Part shown: positions 44,564 through 55,787 of the stretch, one piece after another
How positions within the stretch are numbered: position 1 is the stretch's first letter
How the letters are laid out: each line of letters begins with the position of its first letter
Assembly: GCA_016208415.1 (NCBI GenBank)
Contig: JACQYB010000031.1
Coordinates: 109,461 to 173,460, forward strand
Direction: 5' to 3'
Length of the DNA stretch: 64,000 bases
Source of the DNA: Betaproteobacteria bacterium
GTDB lineage: Bacteria; Pseudomonadota; Gammaproteobacteria; Burkholderiales; Rhodocyclaceae
Notes under the pieces: generated by a model
Seen by the model: the letters and a program-made list of their open reading frames with translations, nothing else
Told to the model about the DNA's origin: nothing
Database searches by the model: none
Program-made: the position numbers and the translations under genes

Positions 44564-45076
44564 CTACTTCGCAGCCGGCTGGTCGCTGAGTGCCTTCAGC
44601 ACCTTTTCGGTGATATCGATGCGCGGGCTGGCAAAGACGGCCTCCTGGAAGATGATGTCGAACTTCTCCTGTTCAGCAATCTGCTTGATCGTCTTGTTCG
44701 CGCGCTCCAACACGACGGCAAGTTCCTCGTTACGCCGCTGGTTGAGGTCCTCGCGATATTCCCTCTGCTTGCGCTGGAATTCCCGGTTCAGGTCGTTGAA
44801 CTCCCGATCCTTATTGCGCCGGTCCGCTTCGGCCATCGTCACGCCGTTCTTTTCGAGTGTCTCCTGCATGCCCTGCAGCTGCTTGGCGAGCCGCTGCAGT
44901 TCCTGATCGCGCTTCTCGAACTCCTTCTCGAGCTTCTTCTGAGCCCTTACGGCGGGGGCTGCCTCACGAAAGATCCGCTCCGTATTCACGAACCCGATCT
45001 TCACCTCCACCGCTAAAGCAAGAGGCGAAGAACCGATCAGCACAGCGACAAGCAAAGCCTGAATGAATCGAAACAT
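44564..45076 (-). CDS. skp: OmpH/Skp family periplasmic chaperone
   Basis: 170 aa from the ATG at 45076, with AGGTG upstream; a GTG three codons earlier is also possible. Signal peptide [20 protein letters not shown] cut after ALA. The mature chain starts [20 protein letters not shown] and is a long coiled coil (residues about 45-120, rich in Lys/Glu/Gln/Arg) that forms the Skp tentacles, ending [20 protein letters not shown]. Holds unfolded outer-membrane proteins for the Bam machine, whose core gene bamA is directly upstream. Confidence 0.94.
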   Translation of the reverse strand: MFRFIQALLVAVLIGSSPLALAVEVKIGFVNTERIFREAAPAVRAQKKLEKEFEKRDQELQRLAKQLQGMQETLEKNGVTMAEADRRNKDREFNDLNREFQRKQREYREDLNQRRNEELAVVLERANKTIKQIAEQEKFDIIFQEAVFASPRIDITEKVLKALSDQPAAK

Positions 45077-45106
45077 GATGAACACCTACCCCCGGAAACC
45101 CTGGAA

Positions 45107-47401
45107 TTAGAAGGTTGCGCCAAGCTGGAACTGGAACCTCTGCACTCGGTCGCCTTCCTTCTTGTTAAGCGGGAAACCCAGACTAAACTTGAGCGGTCCG
45201 ACGGGGGACGACCAAGCCATGGATACCCCCGTCGCATACCGAAGATCGCCCAGGCTCAACTTCTGGTCCTTGCTCCAGACCTGGCCTGCATCGAGGAATG
45301 CTCCAAGTCGGAATGACCGGTCGAGCCCCGCTCCGGGCAACGGGAACAGCAGTTCGGCATTGCCTACGACTCGCCGATTGCCCCCTAGTGCTTCGGTGGT
45401 GGGATTACCGCTGGCGTCCACATCGCGCGGCCCAAGCGAGCTTGCGTCGAATCCACGCACCGATCCGATCCCCCCGGCATAGAAATTACGGAAGAACGGC
45501 AGGGGTTTCCCGCCATAACCGTTGCCCGTTCCGACTTCGCCGTTGAGCATCAGCGTGAAATCGCGGGTCAATGGGAAGAAGCGCTGATATTGGTAGGAAA
45601 GCCGGTAGTACCGCAGTCTTCCGCCGGGGAGGGACAATTCGCCCAGGGCCCTGTGATAGCTGCCATTGGTGGGATAAAAAAGGCTGTCGCGGGTATCCTT
45701 CGCCCAGCCCAGGGTAGAGAGCAGCGTCGTCGTCGACGAGCCGAACTCGTCGACGAAGTCAATAAAGCGTCGAGGACTATCTGCGTAGGTGGTGACCTTT
45801 GTAGAATCGTAGGACAGACCGAAGTTGATCGTATCGTCTTCCGCAATCGGGACTCCGAATCGAACTCCCCCGCCTAACGATGCTGTCCGATAATTCCCGA
45901 TGGACAGCGAGGTGGGATCCACATTGCGCTTATAAACATCAAATCCGCGGGAAATGCCGTCCACCGTGTAATAAGGGTTGGTATAGGAAAGGGAATAGAC
46001 ACGGTTGATCTTCCCGCTATTCACTTGGGCCGAAAGGGTGTTGCCGCTGCCAAACAGGTTGGTCTGAGCAATGGACCCGGACAGTACGAGCTTTTCCGTA
46101 CTGGAAAAACCCGCACCCAATAGCAGGTTCCCTGTGGGACGCTCCTTGACGTTGATATTGACATCCACCTGGTCGGTCGTTCCCGCCACGGCGGGGGTTT
46201 CGATATTGACTTCCTCGAAATAACCGAGCCGGTCAATGCGCGAGCGCGTCTTGTTTATCTTCTCGGAGTCGTACCACGCCCCCTCGACTTGCCGGGCTTC
46301 ACGTCGAACGACTTCATCGCGCGTACGTGTATTGCCTGTGACACTCAACCGTCGCACGTATACGCGTCGCCCGGGATCGACCACGATGTTCATCGCCACC
46401 TGACGCTTTTCCTTGTCGATTTCCGGCTGCGCGTTGACATTCGCGAAGGCGTAACCCTCGTACCCCAATCGGTCCGCCACCGCCTTTGTTGTTTCGGTCA
46501 GACGGGCACGAGAGAAAACCTCGCCCGGTCTGACTGTAACGAGTTTGCGAATCTCCTCCTCGGGCAGGATCAGATCACCACCAACCTTCACCGAAGATAC
46601 CGTATATTTCTCGCCCTCACTGACGTTGACCGTGATGTAAATGTCCTTCTTGTCCGGAGTGATGGACACTTGGGTAGATTCAATATTGAACTCCAGGTAA
46701 CCGCGATCAAGGTAGAAGGAACGCAGACTCTCCAGGTCACCCGACAGCTTCTGCTTCGAGTATTGATCGTTCTTCGTGTACCAGGTAAACCACCCGGGAG
46801 TCCGTAACACGAACAGATCCACCAGTTCGGACTCCTTGAATGCCTTGTTGCCGACGATATTGATCTGGCGAATCTTGGCGATCTCACCCTCGTCTACCGA
46901 GAAATTCACCGCAACGCGGTTGCGTTCCAGCGGCGTAACCGTGGTGATCACGTTCACCCCATACCGACCCCGCGAAAGATACTGGCGCTTGAGCTCCTGC
47001 TCGGCGCGCTCCAGCAATGCGCGGTCGAAGATCCGCCCCTCCGCGAGGCCAACCTCGCGCAACCCCTTCTTGAGTTGATCCTTGTCAAATTCCTTCGTCC
47101 CGGAGAAATCGATCTGCGCGATGGCAGGTCGCTCCTCAACCACCACAACCAGGACATCCCTGTCCACTTCGATGCGCACATCCTTGAAAAAACCGGTGGC
47201 AAAGAGCGCCTTGATGGCCTCTGCGGCCTTCTCGTCCGTGAGCGTGTCACCGACCTTGACGGGCAGATAGCTGAAGACCGTTCCGGCTTCCGTGCGCTGA
47301 ATTCCCTCAATGCGGATGTCCTTGACAAGGACCGGATCGAGCGCAAGCGCGCAGGTGGAGAAAAGGACCGAGACGATCCCGGGGAGCAGCTTGATTTTCA
47401 T
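45107..47401 (-). CDS. bamA: Outer membrane protein assembly factor BamA
   Basis: 764 aa, typical length. Signal peptide [20 protein letters not shown], five POTRA domains (about residues 22-425; for example [20 protein letters not shown] and [20 protein letters not shown]), then a 16-strand beta-barrel with the Omp85 motif [20 protein letters not shown] (VRGF) and a final aromatic residue in FQFQLGATF. BamD, its lipoprotein partner, is at 8.9 kb. Confidence 0.98.
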   Translation of the reverse strand: MKIKLLPGIVSVLFSTCALALDPVLVKDIRIEGIQRTEAGTVFSYLPVKVGDTLTDEKAAEAIKALFATGFFKDVRIEVDRDVLVVVVEERPAIAQIDFSGTKEFDKDQLKKGLREVGLAEGRIFDRALLERAEQELKRQYLSRGRYGVNVITTVTPLERNRVAVNFSVDEGEIAKIRQINIVGNKAFKESELVDLFVLRTPGWFTWYTKNDQYSKQKLSGDLESLRSFYLDRGYLEFNIESTQVSITPDKKDIYITVNVSEGEKYTVSSVKVGGDLILPEEEIRKLVTVRPGEVFSRARLTETTKAVADRLGYEGYAFANVNAQPEIDKEKRQVAMNIVVDPGRRVYVRRLSVTGNTRTRDEVVRREARQVEGAWYDSEKINKTRSRIDRLGYFEEVNIETPAVAGTTDQVDVNINVKERPTGNLLLGAGFSSTEKLVLSGSIAQTNLFGSGNTLSAQVNSGKINRVYSLSYTNPYYTVDGISRGFDVYKRNVDPTSLSIGNYRTASLGGGVRFGVPIAEDDTINFGLSYDSTKVTTYADSPRRFIDFVDEFGSSTTTLLSTLGWAKDTRDSLFYPTNGSYHRALGELSLPGGRLRYYRLSYQYQRFFPLTRDFTLMLNGEVGTGNGYGGKPLPFFRNFYAGGIGSVRGFDASSLGPRDVDASGNPTTEALGGNRRVVGNAELLFPLPGAGLDRSFRLGAFLDAGQVWSKDQKLSLGDLRYATGVSMAWSSPVGPLKFSLGFPLNKKEGDRVQRFQFQLGATF

Positions 47402-47405
47402 GCGC

Positions 47406-48770
47406 TTAGCTGGAGACGAGACGGTTTATGTCGTTATAAAAGGCGAATGCCATCAGCATTACGAGCACTGCCAGGCCAATCTGCTGCCCAATTTCCATGG
47501 CCTTCTCGGATACCGGGCCGCCCTTGATGATCTCGAAAATATAATACATCAAGTGCCCTCCATCCAATAAAGGGATGGGCAGCAGGTTCAGCACCCCAAG
47601 GCTGATGCTGATGAGCGCCAGGAACTTGATGTAGTAGGCAAGACCCAGGCGGGCGGACTGCCCGGCAAAGTCCGCAATGGTGACTGGCCCGCTCAAATTG
47701 CGCCACGATACGTCGCCGGTCACCATTCGCCCCAGAACCCGAAGAGAGAACAGCGCGGTCTCATAAGTCTGCTTCGCGGCTCTGGTCAACGCATCGATGG
47801 GGCCGTAGCGAACCGTATGCATGAGTTGCGAGCGGCGCGACGGATCGTCCCGCAGCGCGATCCCCAGGCGCCCGATGCGCTGCCCGCGTTCCACGGCCTC
47901 GCCAGTGGTGACGTCGAAGGACTGGGTCCTTCCGCCGCGTTCCACCACCACCCGCAGCGGCCGTCCCGGGGCGGCCCGAACGATTTCCAGCACATCGCCC
48001 CAACTGCCCACCGTCCGCGAGTCGATTTCCGTCACCTTGTCGCCGGCAAGCAGCCCCGCCGCCTCTGCCGGTCCTCCGGAAGCAAGCGACCCGATGATGG
48101 GGGGGATCGCTGGTCGAAACAGGCGCAACCCCAGCTGCTGCACGACATCTCCGTCGAGGTCCGCCGCATCGCTGGCCCCAAGATCGAGTTGGCGCATCAC
48201 CGCCTCGCCGGACGCGTCCCTGACCCCCACCGCCACGGGCTGGCGCTCCAGCGCCTTTCGCAGGATCTCCCAGCGAAAATCGTTCCAGGTATCCACGGCC
48301 CGGTCAGCCACGGAAAGCACCACGTCGCCTTCCGAAAATCCGCTCGCGCTCGCCACCGACTGTGCTGTCGGCGCACCAAGAATGGGGCGAATCTCTTCCG
48401 TGCCGTGGACGAACAAGCCCCAGTACAGAATGACGGCCAGCAAGAAGTTCGCCACCGGGCCCGCCGCAACCACGGCAAATCGCTTCGCTACGGGTTGTCG
48501 GTTGAAGGCTCTGTGCAGTTCTCGGGCCTCGACGGGCGCCTCCCGCTCGTCGAGCATCTTGACGTAGCCGCCAAGCGGAAAGACGCACACCGCCCATTCC
48601 GTAGAATCGCGCCCGAATCTGCGCACCAGCAGCGGCTTGCCGAATCCGACGGAGAACCGCAACACCTTGATGCCGCACCAGCGCGCGACCAGAAAGTGGC
48701 CAAGCTCATGGACAACGATCAGGATGCCAAGGGCCAGGACGAAAGCACCGAGGTAATAAAGTGGTCCCAT
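47406..48770 (-). CDS. rseP: RIP metalloprotease RseP (site-2 protease)
   Basis: Intramembrane zinc protease that cleaves anti-sigma factors such as RseA. 454 aa from the ATG at 48770, which has GGAGGA 10 bases upstream; the GTG at 48779 overlapping the dxr stop is the alternative. HELGH (about residues 21-25) in the first membrane helix, two PDZ domains (about 120-290), and [12 protein letters not shown] with the third zinc ligand near the C-terminus. Four membrane helices in total. Confidence 0.97.
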   Translation of the reverse strand: MGPLYYLGAFVLALGILIVVHELGHFLVARWCGIKVLRFSVGFGKPLLVRRFGRDSTEWAVCVFPLGGYVKMLDEREAPVEARELHRAFNRQPVAKRFAVVAAGPVANFLLAVILYWGLFVHGTEEIRPILGAPTAQSVASASGFSEGDVVLSVADRAVDTWNDFRWEILRKALERQPVAVGVRDASGEAVMRQLDLGASDAADLDGDVVQQLGLRLFRPAIPPIIGSLASGGPAEAAGLLAGDKVTEIDSRTVGSWGDVLEIVRAAPGRPLRVVVERGGRTQSFDVTTGEAVERGQRIGRLGIALRDDPSRRSQLMHTVRYGPIDALTRAAKQTYETALFSLRVLGRMVTGDVSWRNLSGPVTIADFAGQSARLGLAYYIKFLALISISLGVLNLLPIPLLDGGHLMYYIFEIIKGGPVSEKAMEIGQQIGLAVLVMLMAFAFYNDINRLVSS

Positions 48771-48775
48771 CGCGC

Positions 48776-49969
48776 TCACGTCCTCCGGCGTCCAATCAAC
48801 TTCCGAGCCAAGGCACGCGCCGCCTGATCCACCGCAATCAACTCATCGATCGACGACGCATCGCCAACCTCCTGAACGTCGAGGACCTCGGCGATCACGT
48901 CCGCAATGCGTCGGAAAGGTAGTCCGCCCGCCAGGAAGTCCTCCACCGCTTCTTCGTTGGTGGCGTTCAGGATCGCACATGCCGTACCGCCGCGCTCCAG
49001 AGCTTCGTAAGCCAGACGAAGGCATGGAAAGCGCTTCGGGTCGGGGCGCTCGAAGCTCAACTGACCAACCTCGCAGAGATCAAGCGGCCTTACCCCCGCC
49101 TCGATACGCTCCGGATAGGCAAGAGCGTGGGCGATGGGCGTGCGCATGTCGGGATTGCCGAGTTGTGCAATTACCGATCCGTCCACGTATTGCACCATCG
49201 AGTGAATCACGCTTTGCGGATGAATGACCACCTCGATCTGAGAGGGTTTCGCGCCGAATAGCCAGTGTGCCTCGATGACCTCCAGCCCCTTGTTCATCAT
49301 TGTGGCCGAGTCCACCGAGATCTTCCTGCCCATAACCCAATTGGGATGGGCACAGGCTTGCTCCGGCGTCACGCCTTCGAGTTGTTCGAGCGGCATGTTC
49401 CGGAACGGCCCTCCCGAAGCGGTAAGGACGAGACGACTGATACCCGCGCAGTCCAGATCGCCAGCGTACCCGTCAGGCATGGACTGGAAGATGGCATTGT
49501 GCTCGCTGTCTATGGGAAGGACCCTGGCGCCGCTAACGCCGATCTCCCGCATCAGCAGCGACCCGGCCATCACCAGGGACTCCTTGTTCGCTAGCAGGAT
49601 GCGCTTCCCAGCCCGTGCTGCAGCCAGCGTCGGTCGCAAACCGGCCGCTCCGACAATTGCGGCCATCACCGTGTCCACTTCCGGCAGGCTGGCAATTTGC
49701 TCGAGCGCCGTCGCCCCCACGAGCACCTCGGTGTCGAGCCCGAGACCGTCGAGCCTTCCGCGAAGGATACTGGCCCCTTGCTCATCGGCCACCACTGCGT
49801 ACCTGGGGTGTACCTGAAGGCACTGCTCCGCCAAACGTTCCACCTGCCGATGCCCGCCCAGCGCCACGACTTCGTAACGGTCACGGTGGCGCAGCACGAC
49901 ATCCATCGTGCTGCGTCCAATCGAACCTGTGGCGCCGAGAATTGCGAGCTTGCGCGTACGCGACGACAT
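48776..49969 (-). CDS. dxr: 1-deoxy-D-xylulose 5-phosphate reductoisomerase
   Basis: Second enzyme of the MEP isoprenoid pathway. 397 aa. NADPH motif [18 protein letters not shown] at the N-terminus, [15 protein letters not shown], metal/substrate motif [21 protein letters not shown], and [20 protein letters not shown] followed by [17 protein letters not shown]. Upstream of rseP, downstream of cdsA by 4 bases. With uppS in the same operon it supplies undecaprenyl carrier. Confidence 0.98.
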   Translation of the reverse strand: MSSRTRKLAILGATGSIGRSTMDVVLRHRDRYEVVALGGHRQVERLAEQCLQVHPRYAVVADEQGASILRGRLDGLGLDTEVLVGATALEQIASLPEVDTVMAAIVGAAGLRPTLAAARAGKRILLANKESLVMAGSLLMREIGVSGARVLPIDSEHNAIFQSMPDGYAGDLDCAGISRLVLTASGGPFRNMPLEQLEGVTPEQACAHPNWVMGRKISVDSATMMNKGLEVIEAHWLFGAKPSQIEVVIHPQSVIHSMVQYVDGSVIAQLGNPDMRTPIAHALAYPERIEAGVRPLDLCEVGQLSFERPDPKRFPCLRLAYEALERGGTACAILNATNEEAVEDFLAGGLPFRRIADVIAEVLDVQEVGDASSIDELIAVDQAARALARKLIGRRRT

Positions 49970-49973
49970 GAAC

Positions 49974-50801
49974 TCAGTATCCGATCATCAAAATGGCCAA
50001 GGCAAGGAAGGGCAGCGTGGAGGTAAGACTGTCGATCCGATCGAGGATGCCCCCGTGCCCGGGCAATAGACGACCACTGTCCTTGACGCCGGCCAGCCGC
50101 TTCACCAGCGATTCGAAAAGGTCGCCGACAATGCTGACGGCAGTTAGCGCCACACCCGCAAATACGACTAGACCCAGCGACATCATAGTCCAGACCCCGG
50201 TGTACGACGCCAACGCCGCGCCGAAGGTCGCCACCGCCACGGCAGCGCTCGCCGCCCCTTCCCAGGTCTTGCCGGGGCTGATCGCGGGCGCCAGCCTGCG
50301 ACGTCCGAACGCCTGTCCGCCAAAATACGCGGCGATGTCCGCCATCCAGATGGCCGCCATGGAAGCAAGGAGCACCCACGGGCTCATCGCACGCAAGTGG
50401 ACCATGGCCGCCCCTGCGGGAAGAAGCACCATCCAGCCGATCGCCATCGCGCCCAAGCCCTGATGCACTACGCGCTGCCGCCAGAGCAGGAAAGGCACTA
50501 CCCCAACCCAGAACACCACGGCTGCGACGTACACGGGCTCAAGGCTGCTGCCTGCACCCTGGGCAAGATCGCCCAAGGACTCCGGGAGAAGAAATATGCC
50601 TGTCACAAGGGCGGTGGCAGTGACCAGAGCGTATGCGACCGCCGCCATGGAGGAAAAACTGCAGAGTCTGCCCCACTCGTAGCTCGCAAGCGCGGTGACA
50701 AACGCCACCGCCACGAGCCACCCGGCAATCGGCAGAGCGAATAGTGCGACGAGCAGAAGCGCAACCAGCACGAGGGCGGTGAGCACCCGCGCCCTAAGCA
50801 T
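49974..50801 (-). CDS. cdsA: Phosphatidate cytidylyltransferase
   Basis: Makes CDP-diacylglycerol for phospholipid synthesis. 275 aa with about eight membrane helices. C-terminal CdsA signature: [20 protein letters not shown], then [20 protein letters not shown] and [18 protein letters not shown] with the catalytic acidic residues. The start overlaps the uppS stop by 8 bases. Confidence 0.96.
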   Translation of the reverse strand: MLRARVLTALVLVALLLVALFALPIAGWLVAVAFVTALASYEWGRLCSFSSMAAVAYALVTATALVTGIFLLPESLGDLAQGAGSSLEPVYVAAVVFWVGVVPFLLWRQRVVHQGLGAMAIGWMVLLPAGAAMVHLRAMSPWVLLASMAAIWMADIAAYFGGQAFGRRRLAPAISPGKTWEGAASAAVAVATFGAALASYTGVWTMMSLGLVVFAGVALTAVSIVGDLFESLVKRLAGVKDSGRLLPGHGGILDRIDSLTSTLPFLALAILMIGY

Positions 50802-51612
50802 CGTGGCGCGCCGCCCCGACCGGCTCGGATGGCTCCGAAACGAGACTCGCCCGCCGGGGATCCTCCCCCTTCAACTGCTCACTGGTCCTCCCGAATCGTC
50901 GCTCCCGACGCTGGTACGACTTGATCGCCAGATCGAGGGCCGCTTCATCGAATTCTGGCCAAAGCGTATCGACGAAGTAGAATTCCGAATAGGCCAGTTG
51001 CCAAAGCAGGAAGTTGCTGATGCGTTGCTCCCCGCCGGTGCGGATGAAAAGGTCCGGTTCCGGAGCATGGTTCAGCGCAAGATAGGGCTCCAGATCCTCC
51101 TCGCGGAAGTTCCCCGACGCCTCAGGATGCGCCTCGACCAGGCGACGGACGGCTTGCAGGATGTCCCAGCGCCCGCCATAGTTCGCGGCAATCGTCAGAG
51201 TGAGCCGCTCGTTTGAGGCAGTGAGGGCCTCGGCCTGTTCGATGAGGTCAACCAGAGTGCGATCGAACCGGGACAAATCCCCGATCACACGGAAACGGAT
51301 CCCGTTTTCGTGCAGCCGCGCCACCTCTTCCTGCAGCGCGCGAACGAACAGCTGCATAAGGAAGGACACCTCCTCGACCGGCCGGCGCCAATTCTCGGAA
51401 CTGAACGCAAAAAGCGTGACGTAGGGAATGCCTCGACGGATGCAGGCCCTGATCATCTCGCGTACGGCCTCCACGCCCCGTCGATGCCCGGCGACACGCG
51501 GAAGAAATCGCCGCCGTGCCCAGCGCCCGTTTCCATCCATGATGATGGCAATGTGCTTCGGCATTGCGCCCACGTCCGGCACGGCGCGGGTGGAACTGAT
51601 GAAGCGCTTCAT
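50794..51612 (-). CDS. uppS: Undecaprenyl diphosphate synthase
   Basis: cis-Prenyltransferase making the C55 lipid carrier. 272 aa from the ATG at 51612; GTG 51648 and ATG 51564 are alternatives. Motifs: [15 protein letters not shown] with catalytic Asp, [25 protein letters not shown], and [20 protein letters not shown] followed by [12 protein letters not shown]. The C-terminal 25 residues ([15 protein letters not shown]...) are longer than usual. Confidence 0.97.
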   Translation of the reverse strand: MKRFISSTRAVPDVGAMPKHIAIIMDGNGRWARRRFLPRVAGHRRGVEAVREMIRACIRRGIPYVTLFAFSSENWRRPVEEVSFLMQLFVRALQEEVARLHENGIRFRVIGDLSRFDRTLVDLIEQAEALTASNERLTLTIAANYGGRWDILQAVRRLVEAHPEASGNFREEDLEPYLALNHAPEPDLFIRTGGEQRISNFLLWQLAYSEFYFVDTLWPEFDEAALDLAIKSYQRRERRFGRTSEQLKGEDPRRASLVSEPSEPVGAARHDA

Positions 51613-51657
51613 GTGTTCGTGCCCGTCAGGGGGTGACCACGCCGCCACGCGGCCACC

Positions 51658-52215
51658 TCACACTGCCATGAGGTCCTTTTCTTTTGTTTCCAGGACCTTG
51701 TCGATCTCCGAGATGTACTTGTCGGTAAGCTTCTGCACGTCATCTTGCGTACGGCGTTCATCGTCTTCGGAAATGGTCTTGGCCTTCACCGCTTCCTTGA
51801 GCGAGTGATTGGCGTCGCGCCGCAGGTTGCGAATCGCCACACGGGCATTCTCCGCCTCGTGCCGCACCACCTTGATGAGTTCCTTGCGTCGCTCCTCCGT
51901 CAGGGCCGGCATGGGCACGCGGAGCATGTCGCCCACAGACGAGGGGTTAAGCCCCAGATCCGAGTCACGAATCGCTTTCTCGATCACCTGGAGCATCTTC
52001 TTTTCCCAGGGGGAAACGCCGATGGTGCGTGCATCCAGCAGGGTAATGTTGGCCACCTGGCTGATGGGAACCGGGGAGCCGTAGTAATCGGCGTGGACGT
52101 GATCGAGAATTCCGGTGTGCGCCCGGCCCGTGCGCACCTTCGAGAGGTCCGCCTTCAGGGCCTCCACCGATTTCTGCATCTTGTGCTCGGTGTTCCTCTT
52201 AAGCTCGGGGATCAT
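51658..52215 (-). CDS. frr: Ribosome recycling factor
   Basis: 185 aa, the exact family length. ATG at 52215 with GGAGT upstream. [60 protein letters not shown] and [20 protein letters not shown] are all typical. With EF-G it splits post-termination ribosomes. Confidence 0.98.
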   Translation of the reverse strand: MIPELKRNTEHKMQKSVEALKADLSKVRTGRAHTGILDHVHADYYGSPVPISQVANITLLDARTIGVSPWEKKMLQVIEKAIRDSDLGLNPSSVGDMLRVPMPALTEERRKELIKVVRHEAENARVAIRNLRRDANHSLKEAVKAKTISEDDERRTQDDVQKLTDKYISEIDKVLETKEKDLMAV

Positions 52216-52226
52216 GGAGTACTCCT

Positions 52227-52973
52227 TCAACAATGCACCAGCGTACCTTCGTCCTCTCCAAGCACGACACGCTTGAAGGCTCCAGGGCTGAATATGCTGA
52301 ACACATTCACGGGGAGACTCTGATCACGGCACAGGGCGAATGCAGTGGCGTCCATTACCTTGAGGTTCCTGGCGATGGCCTCGTCGAAACTGATCCGGTG
52401 ATAGCGTTCGGCGCCAGCGTCTTTCTTCGGATCCGCGCTATAGACGCCATCCACCTTGGTCGCCTTCATCACGATTTCCGCCCCGATCTCGGAACCACGC
52501 AGGGCTGCCGCCGTATCGGTGGTGAAGAATGGATTGCCCGTGCCGGCGGCAAAGATCACCACCTTCCCTTCCTCCAGGTAACGTATCGCCTTTCCCCGGA
52601 TGTAGGGCTCACATACCTGCTCGATATTCAGCGCGGACTGCACTCGGCTGTTCATGCCTGCGTGTCTCATTGCATCCTGAAGCGCCAACGCGTTCATCAC
52701 CGTGGCAAGCATTCCCATGTAATCCGCTGTAGCCCGATCCATGCCCAGTGAGCCGCCCGCCACGCCACGAAATATGTTGCCACCGCCAATGACCACCCCG
52801 ACTTCGACGCCGAGGTCAACTACCGTCTGGATTTCCCCGACGACGCGCCGCAGCGTATCGCGATTGATGCCATAGGCATCATCGCCCATCAACGCCTCGC
52901 CCGAAAGCTTCAGCAGCACGCGGGAATAGGCGGGTGACCCCCGGGGCTTCAGACTCATCACCGAGTCCGCCAT
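52227..52973 (-). CDS. pyrH: Uridylate kinase
   Basis: Phosphorylates UMP to UDP; a hexameric amino-acid-kinase fold. 248 aa from the ATG at 52973, 1 base after the tsf stop; an ATG at 52958 would give 243 aa and fits equally well. [52 protein letters not shown] and [20 protein letters not shown] are family motifs. Ends just before frr. Confidence 0.97.
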   Translation of the reverse strand: MADSVMSLKPRGSPAYSRVLLKLSGEALMGDDAYGINRDTLRRVVGEIQTVVDLGVEVGVVIGGGNIFRGVAGGSLGMDRATADYMGMLATVMNALALQDAMRHAGMNSRVQSALNIEQVCEPYIRGKAIRYLEEGKVVIFAAGTGNPFFTTDTAAALRGSEIGAEIVMKATKVDGVYSADPKKDAGAERYHRISFDEAIARNLKVMDATAFALCRDQSLPVNVFSIFSPGAFKRVVLGEDEGTLVHC

Positions 52974-52974
52974 G

Positions 52975-53874
52975 TCACTTTGCCGCGGCCGCAGCCGCCG
53001 CCTGCGCCGCGACCTCCGCGGCAAAGTCGGCAACCTTCTTCTCGATGCCCTCGCCGACAACGTAGAGCGCGAAGCCGTTGACCTTGGCGCCCTTGGCCTT
53101 GAGCAGTTGCTCGACGGTCTGCTTGCCATCCTCGGCCTTGACGAAAACCTGGCCCAGGAGCGTGACGTCCTTCAGGTACTTCTGCACCGTGCCTTCGGCG
53201 ATCTTGTCGAGCATGCTCTCGGGCTTGCCGGCCTCGCGCGCCTTCTCGATGGCGATGCGGCGTTCGGTCTCGAGCAGTTCCGTCGGCACCCCCGAGACGT
53301 CCAGGGACTTCGGCTTGGAAGCCGCGATATGCATCGCCAGATCCTTCGCGAGTTGCTCGTCCCCGCCGCTCACGTCGACGAGCACGCCAATCTTGGCGCC
53401 ACCATGCACATACGAAGCGAGCCTCCCCTGGGCCTCGACGCGCGCGAAGCGGCGGATCGACATGTTCTCGCCGATCCTGCCGACGAGAGCCGCGCGCGTC
53501 GCCTCGACCGTCGCGCCGTCGATTTCGAGCGCGGAGAGCGTGGCCACGTCCGCCGGATTCCTGGTCGCGACGAGTTCGGCGAGGTTCTTTGCCAGCCGGA
53601 TGAAGTCGTCGTTCTTGGCGACGAAATCGGTCTCGCAGTTTACCTCCACAAGGCTCGCGAGTTTACCGTCGCCGGAAAGATGCAGGCCCACGATGCCCTC
53701 GGCAGCAACGCGCGCCGCGGCCTTGGACGCCTTGTTGCCAAGCTTGACACGCAGGATTTCCTCGGCCTTGCCCATGTCGCCACCGGCCTCGGAGAGCGCC
53801 TTCTTGCACTCCATCATCGGCGCGTCGGTCTTCTCGCGCAGTTCCTTGACCATTGCTGCGGTAATGTCCGCCAT
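52975..53874 (-). CDS. tsf: Elongation factor Ts
   Basis: Nucleotide exchange factor for EF-Tu. 299 aa from the ATG at 53874 ([20 protein letters not shown]). [20 protein letters not shown] and [14 protein letters not shown] are the two Ts signatures. The tail is alanine-rich. It follows rpsB by 80 bases. Confidence 0.98.
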   Translation of the reverse strand: MADITAAMVKELREKTDAPMMECKKALSEAGGDMGKAEEILRVKLGNKASKAAARVAAEGIVGLHLSGDGKLASLVEVNCETDFVAKNDDFIRLAKNLAELVATRNPADVATLSALEIDGATVEATRAALVGRIGENMSIRRFARVEAQGRLASYVHGGAKIGVLVDVSGGDEQLAKDLAMHIAASKPKSLDVSGVPTELLETERRIAIEKAREAGKPESMLDKIAEGTVQKYLKDVTLLGQVFVKAEDGKQTVEQLLKAKGAKVNGFALYVVGEGIEKKVADFAAEVAAQAAAAAAAK

Positions 53875-53954
53875 TGCCACTCCTGAAACCTGACTAATGT
53901 TGGGGTCCCCCTGGCCACCGCAGCGTCCTACGCCACCGCCGCCAGGGATCTCGA

Positions 53955-54710
53955 TCATTCGATTCCGTCTTCGCCCTCTTCCTCGACCTCGACGAACTCA
54001 TCCTCGCCGGCAGCAACAATCTCCTGGATGGCATTGCTGCGGCCTTCCAGAATTGCATCTGCCACACCACGGGCGTACAGACGGATCGCCCGGCTGGAAT
54101 CATCATTGCCGGGTATGACGTAATCCACGCCGTCCGGGCAATGGTTGGTATCGACCACTGCGACGACCGGAATGCCCAGCTTGCGTGCCTCGGTGATGGC
54201 GATCTTGTGGTAGCCGACGTCCACCACGAACAGTGCATCGGGTAGGCCCGACATGTCCTTGATGCCCCCGATGCTCTTTTCCAGCTTCGTGAACTCCCGC
54301 TGCATGTGCAGCGCTTCTTTCTTGGACATGCGCTCCAGGCTTCCGTCTTCGCGCATCTGCTCCATGTCCTTGAGGCGCTTGATGGACTGCTTTACCGTCT
54401 TGAAGTTGGTCAGCATTCCACCGAGCCAGCGCTCATCCACATATGGAGCGCTGCAACGCTGCGCTTCCTCGCGGATGATCTCGCGCGCCTGGCGCTTGGT
54501 GCCGACAAACAGAATCGTCCCCTTGTTGGACGCCATGCGGCGAAGGTACTCCATGGCCTCGCGGTATTTGACGAGGGTCTTCTCAAGATTGATGATGTGA
54601 ATCTTGTTGCGGTGACCGAAGATGTACGGCGCCATCTTCGGGTTCCAGAAGCGGGTCTGGTGGCCAAAGTGAACACCGGCCTCCAGCATCTGGCGCATGG
54701 ATACGGACAT
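53955..54710 (-). CDS. rpsB: 30S ribosomal protein uS2
   Basis: 251 aa from the ATG at 54710 ([20 protein letters not shown]). [40 protein letters not shown] and [20 protein letters not shown] are conserved. Acidic C-terminal tail. First gene of the rpsB-to-rnhB operon, divergent from map. Confidence 0.98.
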   Translation of the reverse strand: MSVSMRQMLEAGVHFGHQTRFWNPKMAPYIFGHRNKIHIINLEKTLVKYREAMEYLRRMASNKGTILFVGTKRQAREIIREEAQRCSAPYVDERWLGGMLTNFKTVKQSIKRLKDMEQMREDGSLERMSKKEALHMQREFTKLEKSIGGIKDMSGLPDALFVVDVGYHKIAITEARKLGIPVVAVVDTNHCPDGVDYVIPGNDDSSRAIRLYARGVADAILEGRSNAIQEIVAAGEDEFVEVEEEGEDGIE

Positions 54711-54974
54711 TGGATTGAATCTCCGAACAGGGTTGAGCCTCCACCCGGCCATTCAGCAGCCCCCTTGGGGCACCCCATTCCTTGGCCGGGCGTGCGTATT
54801 TGTGCCGTTGTCAGCACAACTTATAATTATACCAATATGCGGCAGCACGGCTCAAGCAAGGCGCTCTTCGTCAACAGCGCGGCCCGCACCCGTGGCGCTG
54901 CCTCGCCCCGATCCCGGTTTGCCTGCCCCCCGCGATTCGGCTAGCCTTCATCGCTTTCGCTTGGCGCAGCATTC
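54711..54974. promoter_or_regulatory. Divergent control region between rpsB and map
   Basis: 264 bases without a gene. An AT-rich patch holds TATAAT on the plus strand (54822-54827) and on the minus strand (54831-54826), overlapping each other, so the two transcripts may start from back-to-back promoters. A small GC hairpin GCCCC-ctt-GGGGC (54759-54771) lies in the rpsB leader, about 50 bases before the ATG. No clear -35 boxes. Confidence 0.45.
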
Positions 54975-55787
54975 ATGAGCGTGTCCATCAAGACGCCAGA
55001 ACAGATCGAGAAGATGCGTGTAGCCGGAAGGCTCGCGTCGGAGGTGCTCGATTACATCACGCCCTATGTCGTCCCTGGCGTCACAACGGGCGAACTGGAC
55101 CGGCTATGCCACGACTACATGGTGCAGGTCCAGGACACCATACCTGCACCTCTGAACTACGCCCCGCCCGGGTATCCGCCCTATCCGAAATCGATCTGCA
55201 CCTCCGTAAATCACCAGGTCTGCCATGGCGTGCCGGGCGACCGGGTCCTGAAGCGCGGGGACATCGTCAACCTCGACGTCACGGTCATCAGCGACGGCTA
55301 TCACGGCGACACCAGCCGGATGTTCTTGCTGGGGGGCGACGTTTCGATCCTCGCCCGGCGACTGTGCCAGGTCACTCTCGAAAGCCTGTGGCTGGGCATT
55401 GCCGCGGTGCAGCCGGGAGCGCACCTGGGTGACATCGGATACGCAATTCAACGCCACGCCGAACGTCATGGCTTCTCCATCGTCCGGGAGTTCTGCGGAC
55501 ATGGCATCGGGCGCAAGTTCCACGAAGAGCCGCAGGTGCTCCATTACGGACGCCCGGGGGCCGGAATGGAACTGGTGCCGGGGATGACTTTCACCATCGA
55601 ACCGATGATCAATGCCGGCAAGCCTGCCATCTCCGAACTTCCGGACGGATGGACGATCGTTACCAAGGATCGGAGCCTTTCGGCTCAATGGGAACACACC
55701 ATTCTCGTCACGGGGACCGGACATGAGGTACTTACCCTGTCCGCCGGGACACCCCCAGAACCCGCCATCTTTCCCTCATCCACGTGA
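54975..55787 (+). CDS. map: Methionine aminopeptidase type I
   Basis: Removes N-terminal Met. 270 aa. Metal ligands: Asp in DIVNLDVTVISDGYHGDTSR (two), His in EFCGHGIGRKFHEEP, Glu in TFTIEPMINAG and Glu in SAQWEHTILVTG. VNHQVCHGVPGDRVLKRGDI holds the conserved His. It ends inside the glnD start (GTGA overlap); rpsB, map and glnD neighbours are common in proteobacteria. Confidence 0.98.
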   Translation: MSVSIKTPEQIEKMRVAGRLASEVLDYITPYVVPGVTTGELDRLCHDYMVQVQDTIPAPLNYAPPGYPPYPKSICTSVNHQVCHGVPGDRVLKRGDIVNLDVTVISDGYHGDTSRMFLLGGDVSILARRLCQVTLESLWLGIAAVQPGAHLGDIGYAIQRHAERHGFSIVREFCGHGIGRKFHEEPQVLHYGRPGAGMELVPGMTFTIEPMINAGKPAISELPDGWTIVTKDRSLSAQWEHTILVTGTGHEVLTLSAGTPPEPAIFPSST